From the NCBI GenBank assembly GCA_963826795.1, contig CAWGYT010000024.1, positions 1-64,000 on the forward strand: a DNA stretch of 64,000 nt, in the 5' to 3' direction. The DNA comes from CAWGYT01 sp963826795 (GTDB taxonomy: Bacteria; Planctomycetota; Planctomycetia; Pirellulales; Pirellulaceae). The translations under genes were made by a program, and so were the position numbers. Below are positions 8,988 through 18,055 of the stretch, piece by piece; position 1 is the first letter of the stretch, and each line of letters begins with the position of its first letter. The notes below the pieces were generated by a model that did no database searches, was not told where the DNA came from, and was given only the letters and a program-made list of their open reading frames with translations.

Positions 8988-9998
8988 TTAGCTGTGGCAC
9001 CGCACGAGGCTGGCCTTCAGGATTCGCCCGATCGCGCGGTCGTAAGGGATTCCCGCGGCCTCGATCGCCGCGGCGAACCCGGCGTCGGGTGAAAGGCAGG
9101 GGTTCACGTTGACTTCCAGAATCCAGGGTCGGCTTGCCTGGTCCACGCGAAAATCGACGCGGGCGTATCCGCGCAGTCCAAAGACGTGCCAGCAATCCGT
9201 GGCCAGCTTGCGCAACTGTGCCAGCAGCGGGCCATCGACCGGCGGGAATTCGAATCGCCGCGGCGTCTGTTGGTACTCAAACGACGCTTCGTCCCATTTC
9301 GCGCGGTAACCTACGATGCGAGGTTCGTGTTCCGGGAAGTTCGTGAACTCAATCTCGGCAGGTGGAAGCACTTCGGGGCCCTGTGCGCCGGCAAGCAGCG
9401 ACAGGTTGAACTCGCGGCCATCGATAAACCGCTCGGCAAACAAAGGACGGCTCCAGGCCGTGCTTCGCTCCGCCAGAATCTGAGTCAGCTCTTGATTGAC
9501 CGCGTTGCGTTGCGTTTCGCAAACCGCGTCACGATCCATGCGGTAGGAGGCGTGTTCCCAGATCGCCTTGACGATCACGCGACCCTCCAGCTCGGATTCG
9601 TTTTCCGCGTGGCCAACTCCGTTGGCAGTCGTCCAGTCCGGTGTTGGCAGTTGATGGGATCGGAGCCATTGTTTGGCGACTAACTTGTCCGAGGTGACCA
9701 CCATCGATTGCGTGGCAGCCCCGGTATACGGAAGGTGCAGCGAGTCGAGCAGCAGCGTGGCGACGGGCATCAGCCGATCGGTGCCATCCAGGGACTCGAC
9801 CAGGTTAAACACCAGGTCGGGGCAGGCTTGCACAAGTTCTCGCTTGACGTTTGACAAATCGAGGCTGCAGGGGACCGTCACGACGGAATGTCCAAGTCGC
9901 TGGCAGGCCGCTGCCACCACGTCGCGCTGCACGAGCACGTCACGTTCGTCGGCAGACGCCTCGTCGGAGACCTGGTTGTAGAGCAGGGCGATTTTCAC
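8988..9998 (-). CDS. D-alanine-D-alanine ligase-like ATP-grasp enzyme (second of pair)
   Basis: A 336-residue ATP-grasp ligase, expected to activate a carboxylate as acyl phosphate and couple it to an amine. The N-terminal substrate domain has VKIALLYNQ and DLVFNLVESLDG; the central domain has LPYTGAATQSMVVTSDKLVA and RVIVKAIWEHASYRMDRD; the C-terminal Mg/ATP site is ARVDFRVDQ...WILEVNVNPCLSPDAGFA. The start is the GTG at 9998, which overlaps the stop of the upstream ATP-grasp gene as GTGA; a longer reading from 10226 would translate the end of that gene. It is clearly not a cell-wall Ddl by context: it is paired with a paralogue and with kamA. The substrate is unknown. Confidence 0.85.
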   Translation of the reverse strand: MKIALLYNQVSDEASADERDVLVQRDVVAAACQRLGHSVVTVPCSLDLSNVKRELVQACPDLVFNLVESLDGTDRLMPVATLLLDSLHLPYTGAATQSMVVTSDKLVAKQWLRSHQLPTPDWTTANGVGHAENESELEGRVIVKAIWEHASYRMDRDAVCETQRNAVNQELTQILAERSTAWSRPLFAERFIDGREFNLSLLAGAQGPEVLPPAEIEFTNFPEHEPRIVGYRAKWDEASFEYQQTPRRFEFPPVDGPLLAQLRKLATDCWHVFGLRGYARVDFRVDQASRPWILEVNVNPCLSPDAGFAAAIEAAGIPYDRAIGRILKASLVRCHS

Positions 9999-11020
9999 GA
10001 GACCGCCACCGAGTCCACCGAGGCATGTTCGGTCGGCCGGACGATCCGCTGGGCGGCGGAGTCGATGATCATCCGGATCAATTCTCGATATTCCATCCCG
10101 ATTGCCGTGGCCAACATCGGCAAATCGGAATGCGACGGATGCATCCCGGCCAGCGGGTTGGCTTCCAGAAACTGAGGCTCGCCGCGGGCGTCGCTGCGGA
10201 GGTCGATTCGGCCCGCATCGCGACATTCGAGCGCTCGCCAGGCGGCCAAGGCGATCTGCTCGGCACGTCGAACTTCGGGATCGTGATCGGGACGCACGAG
10301 TCGGTACTGGACCCAGTCCTCACACCGTTCCTTGTTCAGATACGAGTAGACACTTGGTTCGGCCTCGGGCAAGAGCGTGATTTCCAGCGTGCCCAGGACT
10401 CGGGCGTCGGGGCCGGTTCCGAGCAAGCCGACGGTGAATTCGCGACCGGGCAGGAACTCCTCGACCAGGACGGGCTGTTGAAATCGGTGCAACAGCTCCT
10501 GGCAGATCGACGCCAATTCCGCGGCCTGGCGCACGCAGGACGCCGGCGTGACGCCTTTGCCGGTTCCTTCGGCGATCGGTTTGGCGAACAGCGGGTAGGA
10601 GAGGTTCCGCGGGGGCAAGTCGGCCAGTGAGCGGACGACTTGCGATTTCGGCGTCGGAAGCCCCGCTCGCTCGATGACCAATTTCGTCATCCCCTTGTGC
10701 AGGCACAGCGACATCGCCAGCGGGTCGGCAAACGTGAAGGCGATGCCGAACACCTCGAGAATCGCCGGCACCTGGGCTTCGCGCGCGATCCCTTGCAGGC
10801 CTTCGCAGATGTTGAAGACCAGGTCCCAGCGGCTCCCTTCGGCCAGTCGCTGCACCAATTGACGCGCCCGACCAATGCGATCGACGGTATGGCCGAGTTC
10901 GCAGAGTGCGGTTTCGATGGCATCGATCGTCTCGGCACGATCAAACTCGGCCGTTTCCTCTTCGCTGAATCCTTCGGCCAGGTACTCGTCACGCAGGTCG
11001 TAGGTTAATCCGATGTGCAT
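9995..11020 (-). CDS. D-alanine-D-alanine ligase-like ATP-grasp enzyme (first of pair)
   Basis: A 341-residue ATP-grasp protein. MHIGLTYDLRDEYLAEGFSE opens the N-terminal domain; DLVFNICEGLQGIAREAQVP is the Ddl-like region near residues 65-85; FADPLAMSLCLHKGMTKLVI, PLFAKPIAEGTGKGV and PVLVEEFLPGREFTVGLLG form the nucleotide site; RIDLRSDARGEPQFLEANPL gives the Mg ligands. It starts 66 bases after the YkgJ-like gene and ends in a GTGA overlap with a second, divergent ligase. Two unlike ligases in series suggest two successive amide-bond steps, or one enzyme specific for each end of a diamine amino acid; that is inference. Confidence 0.85.
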   Translation of the reverse strand: MHIGLTYDLRDEYLAEGFSEEETAEFDRAETIDAIETALCELGHTVDRIGRARQLVQRLAEGSRWDLVFNICEGLQGIAREAQVPAILEVFGIAFTFADPLAMSLCLHKGMTKLVIERAGLPTPKSQVVRSLADLPPRNLSYPLFAKPIAEGTGKGVTPASCVRQAAELASICQELLHRFQQPVLVEEFLPGREFTVGLLGTGPDARVLGTLEITLLPEAEPSVYSYLNKERCEDWVQYRLVRPDHDPEVRRAEQIALAAWRALECRDAGRIDLRSDARGEPQFLEANPLAGMHPSHSDLPMLATAIGMEYRELIRMIIDSAAQRIVRPTEHASVDSVAVS

Positions 11021-11086
11021 CGCGAAGGTGGTTCCTTGTCGATTGATAGGCCAGGTCGAGCTAAGTCGTTCTTTTCCAGCTGGATC

Positions 11087-11553
11087 TCACGAGTACAGTT
11101 GCTGGTGCCAGCGTTGGGCATCCGCCAGCCGCATGTCCAAGGCTTCGATCAGTCCTTGTCCCGGCTCAAGCAGCTCCAACGGACAGCCCGACGAGAGGTC
11201 AGGCTGAATGCCCTCGGCCGTGTAATCGTACGGATAGATTCGGCACACGAGCGGCCGCGTTTCAAGCGACAGCACGCAGCCGTGTGGACCAAGAAAGGTG
11301 CAGTCCCCGTTGCCTTGTCGCTGTAAAACGCGACGAGTCCCACCCTCATGAAAGACATGGTCGCGCCACGGAGGATCGTCGTCTTGATCCGCATAGGTTG
11401 CATCGGCGGAGCGCGAAACTCGTAAAAGTCACGCCGCCCCGTGTGTGCCGAGATCCGCTCTACGTCTCCGGGGGAAACGTAGATTTCGCACGTTTGGCAA
11501 CAGGTCTTCATGTGCCGCGCGCAGCGCACACACAGAAATTCGGGATCGGACAT
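11087..11553 (-). CDS. YkgJ family cysteine-cluster protein, one frameshift near 11407
   Basis: Starts MSDPEFLCVRCARHMKTCCQ with Cys pairs CVRC and CCQTC typical of YkgJ-type Zn/Fe-binding proteins; after the frameshift the expected second half follows: GNGDCTFLGPHGCVLSLETR, then RPLVCRIYPYDY and a last Cys in SSGCPLELLEPG. The two halves join if one base is restored in CGCTCCGCCGATG near 11407, giving about 155 residues. The stop of kamA lies three bases upstream, so the two genes are almost certainly co-translated. The molecular function of the family is not settled; metal or Fe-S binding next to a radical-SAM enzyme hints at an accessory role, which I infer only from the cysteines and position. 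Confidence 0.8.
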
Positions 11554-11556
11554 GGG

Positions 11557-13077
11557 CTAAACCCCCTCCGGGTCAGGATAGCGGAATGTCTTGCCCTCGA
11601 AGTTTCTCAGCAACAAGTCGGGCCCGTCGCGCCCCATCACGCTCTCCGGTTGAAGCGGGATCTTTCCGCCGCCGCCGGGGGCGTCAATCACATAGGTTGG
11701 CACCGCATATCCCGTGGTGAATCCCCGCAGGCCCGCGATGATCTCCAGCCCCTTGGCCACCGAGGTCCGGAAATGAGCCGATCCGCTGATCGGATCACAT
11801 TGGTAGAGGTAGTAAGGTTTGACACGCATCATCAACAACTGATGCACAAGTCGCTTCATGGTGTCGACGTCATCGTTGACGCCCTTGAGCAGCACGGTTT
11901 GCGAGCCCAGCGGGATGCCGGCGTCGGCAAGTCGTGCGCAAGCTGCCCGCGATTCCGGCGTGCATTCCTCGGGGTGAAGAAAATGGATGCTCATCCACAG
12001 CGGATGGTACCGTCTCAGGACCTCGCACAATTCAGCCGTGATTCGCTGCGGAAGCACCGCGGGCATCTTCGTGCCGATTCGAATGAACTCGATGTGCGGA
12101 ATCGCGCGGAGGCGGCGGAGGATCGCGTCGATCCGCTCGTTGCTCAGCGCCAGCGGGTCGCCGCCTGAGATCAACACGTCGCGCACTTGGGGCGAGTTTT
12201 CGAGATATTGAAAAATGGCTTCCAAACGCGCTTCGTTCGGCACAATCTCGCCATGTCCGACAACACGCGAACGAGTGCAGTACCGGCAGTACGTGCTGCA
12301 GAAATCCAAAGGCAGCAAGAGGACTCGGTCCGGGTATCGATGGACCAGCCCTGGCACCGGGCTGTGCCCGTCTTCCCCCAACGGATCGTCCGCCTCGCCC
12401 GCAGAGCGGAGGAACTCGGACGTGGTGGGAATCACGGTCTTTCGCAGGGGCTGAGCCGCGTCCAAGGGATCAAGCAAGCTCATGTAGTACGGCGTCACCC
12501 CAACGGGAAGCATGGTGCCGCCTTGCTGCAGCGCGTCCCGTTCGGAAGTTGATAGCTCAACCGTTCGTTCGAAATCCGCGAGCGTACGAATTCGATGCCG
12601 CGATTGCCAGCGCCAATCGTCCCACTGCAGATCCGTGGCATCCGGAAAGAACCGCTGGCGAAAGGCCGTGACGCATTCGCTTTCCGGCCGGTCGACGAAC
12701 CCCGGCAGGTTTGAATTGCAGGGCCCCGGTGGGAAATCGGCCGTCGCTTCCGAGGGCCGGCCTTCCGAGAGGGCCTGAGCGAGAATCCGCGTGGCTGCCG
12801 TGGGAGTCCCTGGCACCGGGGTAGCGCCGGCCTCGGGTGACCGGAGGGGAACGTTGCGAATCGTAGGACGCGGAATGCGAACCGTCCGCGCCGCGTGTGC
12901 GGGACGACTCGGCCCACCTCGGGTGTGTTTTTTCGCGGGGGCCGAACTGAAGAGGCGAATTTTTGGCTTGAAATTTGGCTTCGCAGTGGCTTCCAGCCGA
13001 CTGGGAGGCTCCTCTTCTTCAGAAAATTGATTGACAAGATACTGAGGGTCGTGGTCGGTCGCACCACTTTCGTTCAT
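11557..13077 (-). CDS. KamA family radical SAM enzyme (lysine 2,3-aminomutase-like)
   Basis: PLP- and SAM-dependent aminomutase, expected to convert L-lysine to L-beta-lysine. The radical-SAM cluster motif is FCSTYCRYCTRS (Cys260, 264, 267). The PLP lysine is K472 in VIDAPGGGGKIPL, and the two Asp that contact the lysine side chain in characterised aminomutases appear conserved (D428 in YQCDP, D465 in VIDAP), which favours a lysine substrate over an EpmB-like role. At 506 residues it is about 90 longer than typical KamA; residues 1-125 are a Pro/Arg-rich, low-complexity extension of unknown use. It is the first gene of a tight operon with YkgJ, two ATP-grasp ligases, a GNAT-deacetylase fusion and a GNAT. 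Confidence 0.9.
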   Translation of the reverse strand: MNESGATDHDPQYLVNQFSEEEEPPSRLEATAKPNFKPKIRLFSSAPAKKHTRGGPSRPAHAARTVRIPRPTIRNVPLRSPEAGATPVPGTPTAATRILAQALSEGRPSEATADFPPGPCNSNLPGFVDRPESECVTAFRQRFFPDATDLQWDDWRWQSRHRIRTLADFERTVELSTSERDALQQGGTMLPVGVTPYYMSLLDPLDAAQPLRKTVIPTTSEFLRSAGEADDPLGEDGHSPVPGLVHRYPDRVLLLPLDFCSTYCRYCTRSRVVGHGEIVPNEARLEAIFQYLENSPQVRDVLISGGDPLALSNERIDAILRRLRAIPHIEFIRIGTKMPAVLPQRITAELCEVLRRYHPLWMSIHFLHPEECTPESRAACARLADAGIPLGSQTVLLKGVNDDVDTMKRLVHQLLMMRVKPYYLYQCDPISGSAHFRTSVAKGLEIIAGLRGFTTGYAVPTYVIDAPGGGGKIPLQPESVMGRDGPDLLLRNFEGKTFRYPDPEGV

Positions 13078-13384
13078 TGAACGGTTTCCTAAAGGTCATC
13101 CGCTGCTCGAAGCCGGTCGACAACGGATCGACGGGCGAGCGATCTCTCCGTGATGTTTGCCATCTGCAGGGACGTCCCGCATGCGGATAACCTGGGTCGG
13201 AGTCAGATTTGACGAGCGGCAAGGCGGATCGACTCCCACCCGTTTGCCGTCTTGCCAACGTGCTTTTTACGTGGCTCGGTTATTAAACCGTCGTGCGGCA
13301 GAATATCAAGGCCGACCGGGCGTCGTTCCCGAGATTTTCTCCGGATTCGTCGTCCGGCCTGTGACGACGGCATGCGAGCGAGCG

Positions 13385-13955
13385 TCAGAGCGGCCCTCAT
13401 CCGGCCTTCGGCCACCTTCTCCCAGCGGGAGAAGGAACAGGGTGCTGTCGCCTTCTCCCAGCGGGAGAAGGGACTTCGAGTTGTCACCTCTCCCGAGGCC
13501 GGGAGAGGTCGACGCGCAGCGTCGGGTGAGGGAGGTGAATGGCCACCGCCCTAAACGTGCTCTGCCGGTCGGCTTCGGAGCGGCCCTCATCCGGCCTTCG
13601 GCCACCTTCTCCCAGCGGGAGAAGGAACAGGGTGCTGTCGCCTTCTCCCAGCGGGAGAAGGAACTTCGAGTTGTCACCTCTCCCGGCCTCGGGAGAGGTC
13701 GACGCGCAGCGTCGGGTGAGGGAGGTGAATGGCCACCGCCCTAAACGTGCTCTGCCGGTCGGCTTCGGAGCGGCCCTCATCCGGCCTTCGGCCACCTTCT
13801 CCCAGCGGGAGAAGGAACAGGGTGCGGCCACCTTCTCCCAGCGGGAGAAGGAACACGGTGCTGTCACCTTCTCCCAGCGGGAGAAGGGACTTCGAGTTGT
13901 CACCTCTCCCGAGGCCGGGAGAGGTCGACGCGCAGCGTCGGGTGAGGGTGCGGCC
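13385..13955 (-). repeat. Composite palindromic repeat cluster 1 (three units of about 190 bp)
   Basis: Three near-identical units (each beginning with CGGCCCTCATCCGGCC near 13390, 13580 and 13770) carry two palindromes: CCTTCTCCC...GGGAGAAGG and CCTCTCCC...GGGAGAGG, separated by GTCGACGCGCAGCGTCGGG. Read on the minus strand they have the same order as clusters 2-5 and follow the 3' end of the lactone oxidase gene, whose stop codon lies inside the last unit. The remaining sequence from 13078 to 13385 shows no gene and holds the promoter region of the kamA operon. Confidence 0.9.
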
Positions 13956-15390
13956 CGCCGAATTCCGAGGCGTCGGTCCGAGGCGGCCAGAGCGTCCGCT
14001 CGGTCCAGGCATTTCGGAAAACATGCTGGCCGTCGTACTGCTGGGCAAGTTCCCGAAACTTCTCCAGCTCCGGGTACAGCCGGGCCGCGTCGGCGCCGTC
14101 GATCGGGCAGACCTTGCCCCAATGGGGTCGAGCCTGAAACAGCTGCCCCATGCTGCGGGCCAGGAAGTCTGCGAATTGAAAGAACCCGGCCCGGTCGTGG
14201 CGACGGTGGTAGCTGATGAAGCTCAGTGAATACACCGGTTCGTCCCCGGCCGCCATCGAAATCAGCGTGTCATCCGGCAGAATGCGACGAACGCAAATTG
14301 GATAGTGATGCACGTAGGTGTCGTGAAGCGAGTGGAACTCGTCGAGCATCCCCGCGCCGTCCAGGCGACGGATCGTGTCTTCTGACGACGCGTCGGTTTG
14401 TCCTGCCGCCGCCGAAATCACATCTCGGACAAATGGCAACGCATCCTTCAGGCGGCTCTCGCGCACGAACAGCTCGATTTCGATGTGCCGAAAGGCCTCG
14501 TGATGCATCGTCAAAATGGCCTCGGCCCGATCCACGACGCGCCATCGGCGAATGACCAGCCACGGCAGGAGTCGGCGGTAAAAGAACCAGGTCAGGCGGG
14601 GCGAACGTGCGACGTTGGCTAAGAAAATCAGGACCAGATGCAAGCCATAGTCGATGCCCAATAACCAATACCAGCGATAGAGACTCGCCAGCCGGCTGCG
14701 CGGGAGCTGCGTCTCGCGACGGTGCTGTGCCTGAAAGTTCCAGGACCAAGGAATGTAGAAGAACTGTTGCAGCGGGTACTCAGCCTCATGGGCCAAGACC
14801 TCGTCGATGGTTTCGTATCGTTCGACGAATTCCTCGACGCGATAGCAGGGCCGACACGTAATGGTCACCGACAAGATGACTCCCAGCAGTCCCAGCGAGC
14901 AGCGTGCCGCACGGAGGGGATCTCCCTGGCTGATCTCGCGAATTGCCGGCCGACCGGTCTGCGGATCGAAGGTCGCCAGACGCACCTGCTGAACGTAGTG
15001 CGAGATACTATGTCGGCCCGAACCGTGGGTCCCGGTCGAGATCGCGCCGGCGATCGCCTGCTCGTCAATCAAGCCAATCGTCGGAGTCGTCACGCCCGCC
15101 TGCCGCCAAAGCTCGGAAACGGCTCGTTTGATCTGACATCCCGCCCCGATCGTCGCGGTCACCTCGTTGTCCGAAATGTGGACCTGGACGGTGGCGAGTC
15201 GCCGCAGGTCGAGCAGCACCTCATCGGATCGAGCCGCCTCGCTCCACGCATGCAAGCGACCCGCCACGCGGATCCGCTGGCCCTCGTGGCGCTGCATGAT
15301 CTCCAGCACTTCCTGCTCAGTGCCCGGCGTGTAGCTGTGACTCGGCGTGAAGGCAACATTGCGGCCGAAATTCTGAACTCGAGCTGGCAT
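13900..15390 (-). CDS. FAD-linked D-arabinono-1,4-lactone oxidase / gulonolactone oxidase-like protein
   Basis: A 496-residue vanillyl-alcohol-oxidase-type flavoprotein. The PP-loop region IRVAGRLHAWSEAARSDEVL holds the His of the GxxH motif that carries covalent FAD in aldonolactone oxidases; IGAGCQIKRAVSELWRQAG and AIAGAISTGTHGSGRHSISH complete the FAD domain (to about 200). The substrate cap follows and ends with the family HWGK motif (RPHWGK). The last 15 or so residues (GGPHPHPTLRVDLSRPRER) are encoded by the composite intergenic repeat, so the original C-terminus has probably been replaced. Product and electron acceptor are unknown; a sugar-lactone or alditol oxidase is the best fit. 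Monocistronic by spacing. Confidence 0.85.
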   Translation of the reverse strand: MPARVQNFGRNVAFTPSHSYTPGTEQEVLEIMQRHEGQRIRVAGRLHAWSEAARSDEVLLDLRRLATVQVHISDNEVTATIGAGCQIKRAVSELWRQAGVTTPTIGLIDEQAIAGAISTGTHGSGRHSISHYVQQVRLATFDPQTGRPAIREISQGDPLRAARCSLGLLGVILSVTITCRPCYRVEEFVERYETIDEVLAHEAEYPLQQFFYIPWSWNFQAQHRRETQLPRSRLASLYRWYWLLGIDYGLHLVLIFLANVARSPRLTWFFYRRLLPWLVIRRWRVVDRAEAILTMHHEAFRHIEIELFVRESRLKDALPFVRDVISAAAGQTDASSEDTIRRLDGAGMLDEFHSLHDTYVHHYPICVRRILPDDTLISMAAGDEPVYSLSFISYHRRHDRAGFFQFADFLARSMGQLFQARPHWGKVCPIDGADAARLYPELEKFRELAQQYDGQHVFRNAWTERTLWPPRTDASEFGGPHPHPTLRVDLSRPRER

Positions 15391-15574
15391 GGTCGGGGGC
15401 GATCCTCGGCGTCGGGCGCGAGCAGCTCCCGCCGGCTCGATGGCGGGATGACGCGCAACTCGCAGTAACTCGCTTCACGCGCCGGCTGCGGTTCGTTACG
15501 ATAAGGGTCCAGCGGCCCTGGACTGTCGTGTTGAATTCAATTCAGCTGGTATCTCTTGGCCGTTCAAGTCACTG

Positions 15575-15619
15575 TTCTCCGCCTGTGAGTCTCTACTTTC
15601 TCCGCCTGTGAGTCTCTAC
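15575..15619. repeat. 22-bp direct repeat upstream of the cytochrome gene
   Basis: The sequence TTCTCCGCCTGTGAGTCTCT plus AC is present twice with one base between (15575-15596, 15598-15619). It lies just before the beta-helix/cytochrome gene, about 40 bases ahead of the chosen start, so it may affect its 5' untranslated region. No hairpin is evident. The flanking 15391-15658 holds nothing else I can support. Confidence 0.75.
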
Positions 15620-15658
15620 CAACTCAGATCGGCGCCTTCTTCTCTGAGTGAGCCTGTC

Positions 15659-17980
15659 ATGATCGATATCTTGCTCCATACCTTGCTCCATCTATTCAAG
15701 CCACGTCGGCAAGTCGATCAGGTATGCGCGGCGATGTTACTAAGCATTGCATGGGGCGTGCTGACGACTCGCGCGGACGATGCACTGCGAGCCCGAGTAT
15801 ACACGATCTCACCGGGTCCCGACGTGCAGTATCGGATTCAAGCTCGCCTGATCGAAGCCGTCGCGGGTGATGTGATTCAACTGGAAAAGGGGCGGTATGA
15901 CCTGCACCGACAATTGGACATTGCAGCCGATGGTATCACGCTTCGCGGCCGGGGTTCCGACGAGACAATTCTGTCGTTCCGCCAGCAGGTTGCTGGCGGT
16001 TATGGAATCGAGGCCACGGGCGACCAGTTCACGGTCGAAGGATTGGCCGTTGAAGATTCTCAGGGAAACGCGATCAAGGTATTGGGAGCCGACGGCGTGA
16101 CGTTACGAGACGTGCGGGCCGAATGGACGGGGCCTCCGGCCGCCACGAACGGCGCTTATGGGCTGTATCCCGTTCAATGCAAAAATGTCCTGATCGAAAA
16201 CTGCACCGCAATCGGTGCTTCGGACGCGGGACTGTACGTCGGACAGTGTCACCAGGTTGTCGTTCGGGGCTGTCGCGCTGAGCGGAATGTTGCGGGAATC
16301 GAGATCGAGAACACGATCAATGCAGACGTTTACGACAACGTCGCCAAGAACAACACAGGCGGAATCCTGGTTTTCGACTTGCCCGGCCTCCAGGTCAAGG
16401 CCGGTCGAAATGTGCGTGTCTTTCGGAATCAGGTGACGGACAACAATCACACGAACTTCGCGGCGCCGGGAAGCATCGTCGCGTCCGTTCCGCCGGGGAC
16501 GGGCGTGATGATCATGGCAACCGATCAAGTTGAAGTGTTTGACAACGATATCACGAATCACCAGACGGGCAATGTGGCCGTTTTGAGCTACCTCGTGCTC
16601 GAGAAGAAAATGACGGATCCGACCTACGATCCGTACCCCGAGGCGATTAACGTGCACGACAATCGGCTTTCTCAAAGCGGCTTCGATCCACAAGGTGCGT
16701 TCGGCACGTTACTGCGTCCCGTGCTGGGCATTCCGTTTCCCGATATGCTGATCGACGGTGTCGTGAATTCCAAAAAGCTGGTCGATGGCAAATTGCCGGG
16801 GGCCTTGAGCCTGAGCTTCGTCAATAATGGGTCGGCCACGTTCGCCAATGTCAATCTGGCGGAGCTGAATCCCCAAAATATTCTGACCGGCAAGTATCGT
16901 GTCGAGCGAGATCTCGCCGCCTACGCCCTGCCTAAAGATCCCCTGCCCGCCGTCACCTTGGCGGAACCAACGGAAGCGCGGGTGCCGTCCTCTTCCGCCG
17001 TCCGGGTTTACCGCTCGGCCAAACCGCGACTGTCGGAGTACGGGTTGTTTCAAGGCGACTTGGCCCGGCAGCAACCCGCTGAGGGCGTGGTGCCGTACGA
17101 TTTGAACACGCCCCTCTTCTCCGACTACACCACCAAGTACCGCTTTATTAAGCTGCCCACGAACGGCGAGATTCAATACCGAGCCCAGGGTGTGATGGAG
17201 TTTCCGGTGGGAACCGTGATCGCCAAGACGTTTGCGTACCCGCACGACATGCGAGATCTGTCTCGCGGCGAACGACTGCTCGAAACACGGATTGAGTTGC
17301 GTCAAGACGAGGGATGGTTTGGCTTTTCGTATGTCTGGAACGATGAGCAAACCGATGCCGTGTTGGCGCTCGGCGGAGGCGAAATCGAGGTCGCGTGGAT
17401 TCATGCGGACGGTCAGTCGCGAACCAACCATTACCAGATTCCGAACGCGAACCAGTGTTTGACTTGCCATCAGTCCAACGATCAATTCGTCCCGATCGGC
17501 CCCGTCGCCGCGAACCTGAATCGGAACTACGAATTTCCACACGGAACGGAGAACCAACTCGAATATCTTCGGCGCACTCAGCTGTTGAACGATTTGCCCG
17601 CCGCCGAGTCGCGCGAGGTCTGGCCGATTTCCGATCAGCCCTCGACGGGTTCGGTTGACTCGAGAGCTCGCACGTGGCTGCATGTCAATTGTGCGCATTG
17701 CCACAACCCGGGCGGGACGGCGCGGACCAGCGGGCTGGATTTGCGGCTGTCACAGTCCGACCCCGCGAAGTTCGGCGTTTGGAAAGCACCGGTTGCCGCC
17801 GGACACGGTTCCGGTGGACGGGAATATGATCTCGTTCCAGGCAAGCCGGATCAGTCCATTTTGCTGTTTCGAATCGAGGCGGACGACCCCAGTATCGCGA
17901 TGCCGAACGTGGCCCGAAATCTGGTTCCGATCGAAGCGGCCGGCTTGATTCGAGCTTGGATCGAACAGCTCCAGCCCTGA
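15659..17980 (+). CDS. Exported parallel beta-helix protein fused to SO2930-family diheme cytochrome c
   Basis: 773 residues from the ATG at 15659, chosen because a signal peptide follows (MIDILLHTLL..., hydrophobic CAAMLLSIAWGVLTTRA). Residues about 50-400 are a right-handed parallel beta-helix with repeated NVLIENCTAIGASDAGLYVG-like rungs (TIGR03805-like). Residues about 440-773 are the HNE_0200/SO2930 cytochrome family, with two heme sites, CLTCH (C600-H604) and CAHCH (C678-H682), and the motif ELDGVVPYDLNTPLFSDYT-like region seen as VVPYDLNTPLFSDYTTKYRF. In Shewanella these are two neighbouring genes; here they form one chain. A periplasmic or surface electron-transfer role is likely; the partner is unknown. 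Confidence 0.85.
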   Translation: MIDILLHTLLHLFKPRRQVDQVCAAMLLSIAWGVLTTRADDALRARVYTISPGPDVQYRIQARLIEAVAGDVIQLEKGRYDLHRQLDIAADGITLRGRGSDETILSFRQQVAGGYGIEATGDQFTVEGLAVEDSQGNAIKVLGADGVTLRDVRAEWTGPPAATNGAYGLYPVQCKNVLIENCTAIGASDAGLYVGQCHQVVVRGCRAERNVAGIEIENTINADVYDNVAKNNTGGILVFDLPGLQVKAGRNVRVFRNQVTDNNHTNFAAPGSIVASVPPGTGVMIMATDQVEVFDNDITNHQTGNVAVLSYLVLEKKMTDPTYDPYPEAINVHDNRLSQSGFDPQGAFGTLLRPVLGIPFPDMLIDGVVNSKKLVDGKLPGALSLSFVNNGSATFANVNLAELNPQNILTGKYRVERDLAAYALPKDPLPAVTLAEPTEARVPSSSAVRVYRSAKPRLSEYGLFQGDLARQQPAEGVVPYDLNTPLFSDYTTKYRFIKLPTNGEIQYRAQGVMEFPVGTVIAKTFAYPHDMRDLSRGERLLETRIELRQDEGWFGFSYVWNDEQTDAVLALGGGEIEVAWIHADGQSRTNHYQIPNANQCLTCHQSNDQFVPIGPVAANLNRNYEFPHGTENQLEYLRRTQLLNDLPAAESREVWPISDQPSTGSVDSRARTWLHVNCAHCHNPGGTARTSGLDLRLSQSDPAKFGVWKAPVAAGHGSGGREYDLVPGKPDQSILLFRIEADDPSIAMPNVARNLVPIEAAGLIRAWIEQLQP

Positions 17981-18055
17981 ATCGGTGAGCGTGGTGCCGC
18001 GACAGGCGGCGAGAACACGGCGGCGCGTGGCGCGCGGATTGAGTCGGGATAACGA

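Noticed and set aside
8988..11020. Cell-wall D-Ala-D-Ala ligase (Ddl) identity for the ATP-grasp pair.
   Set aside because: They are two divergent paralogues in a kamA operon with no murein genes nearby, so only the fold is claimed.
13385..13955. CRISPR array.
   Set aside because: Units are about 190 bp with internal palindromes, not 24-47 bp repeats with unique spacers, and no cas gene is present.
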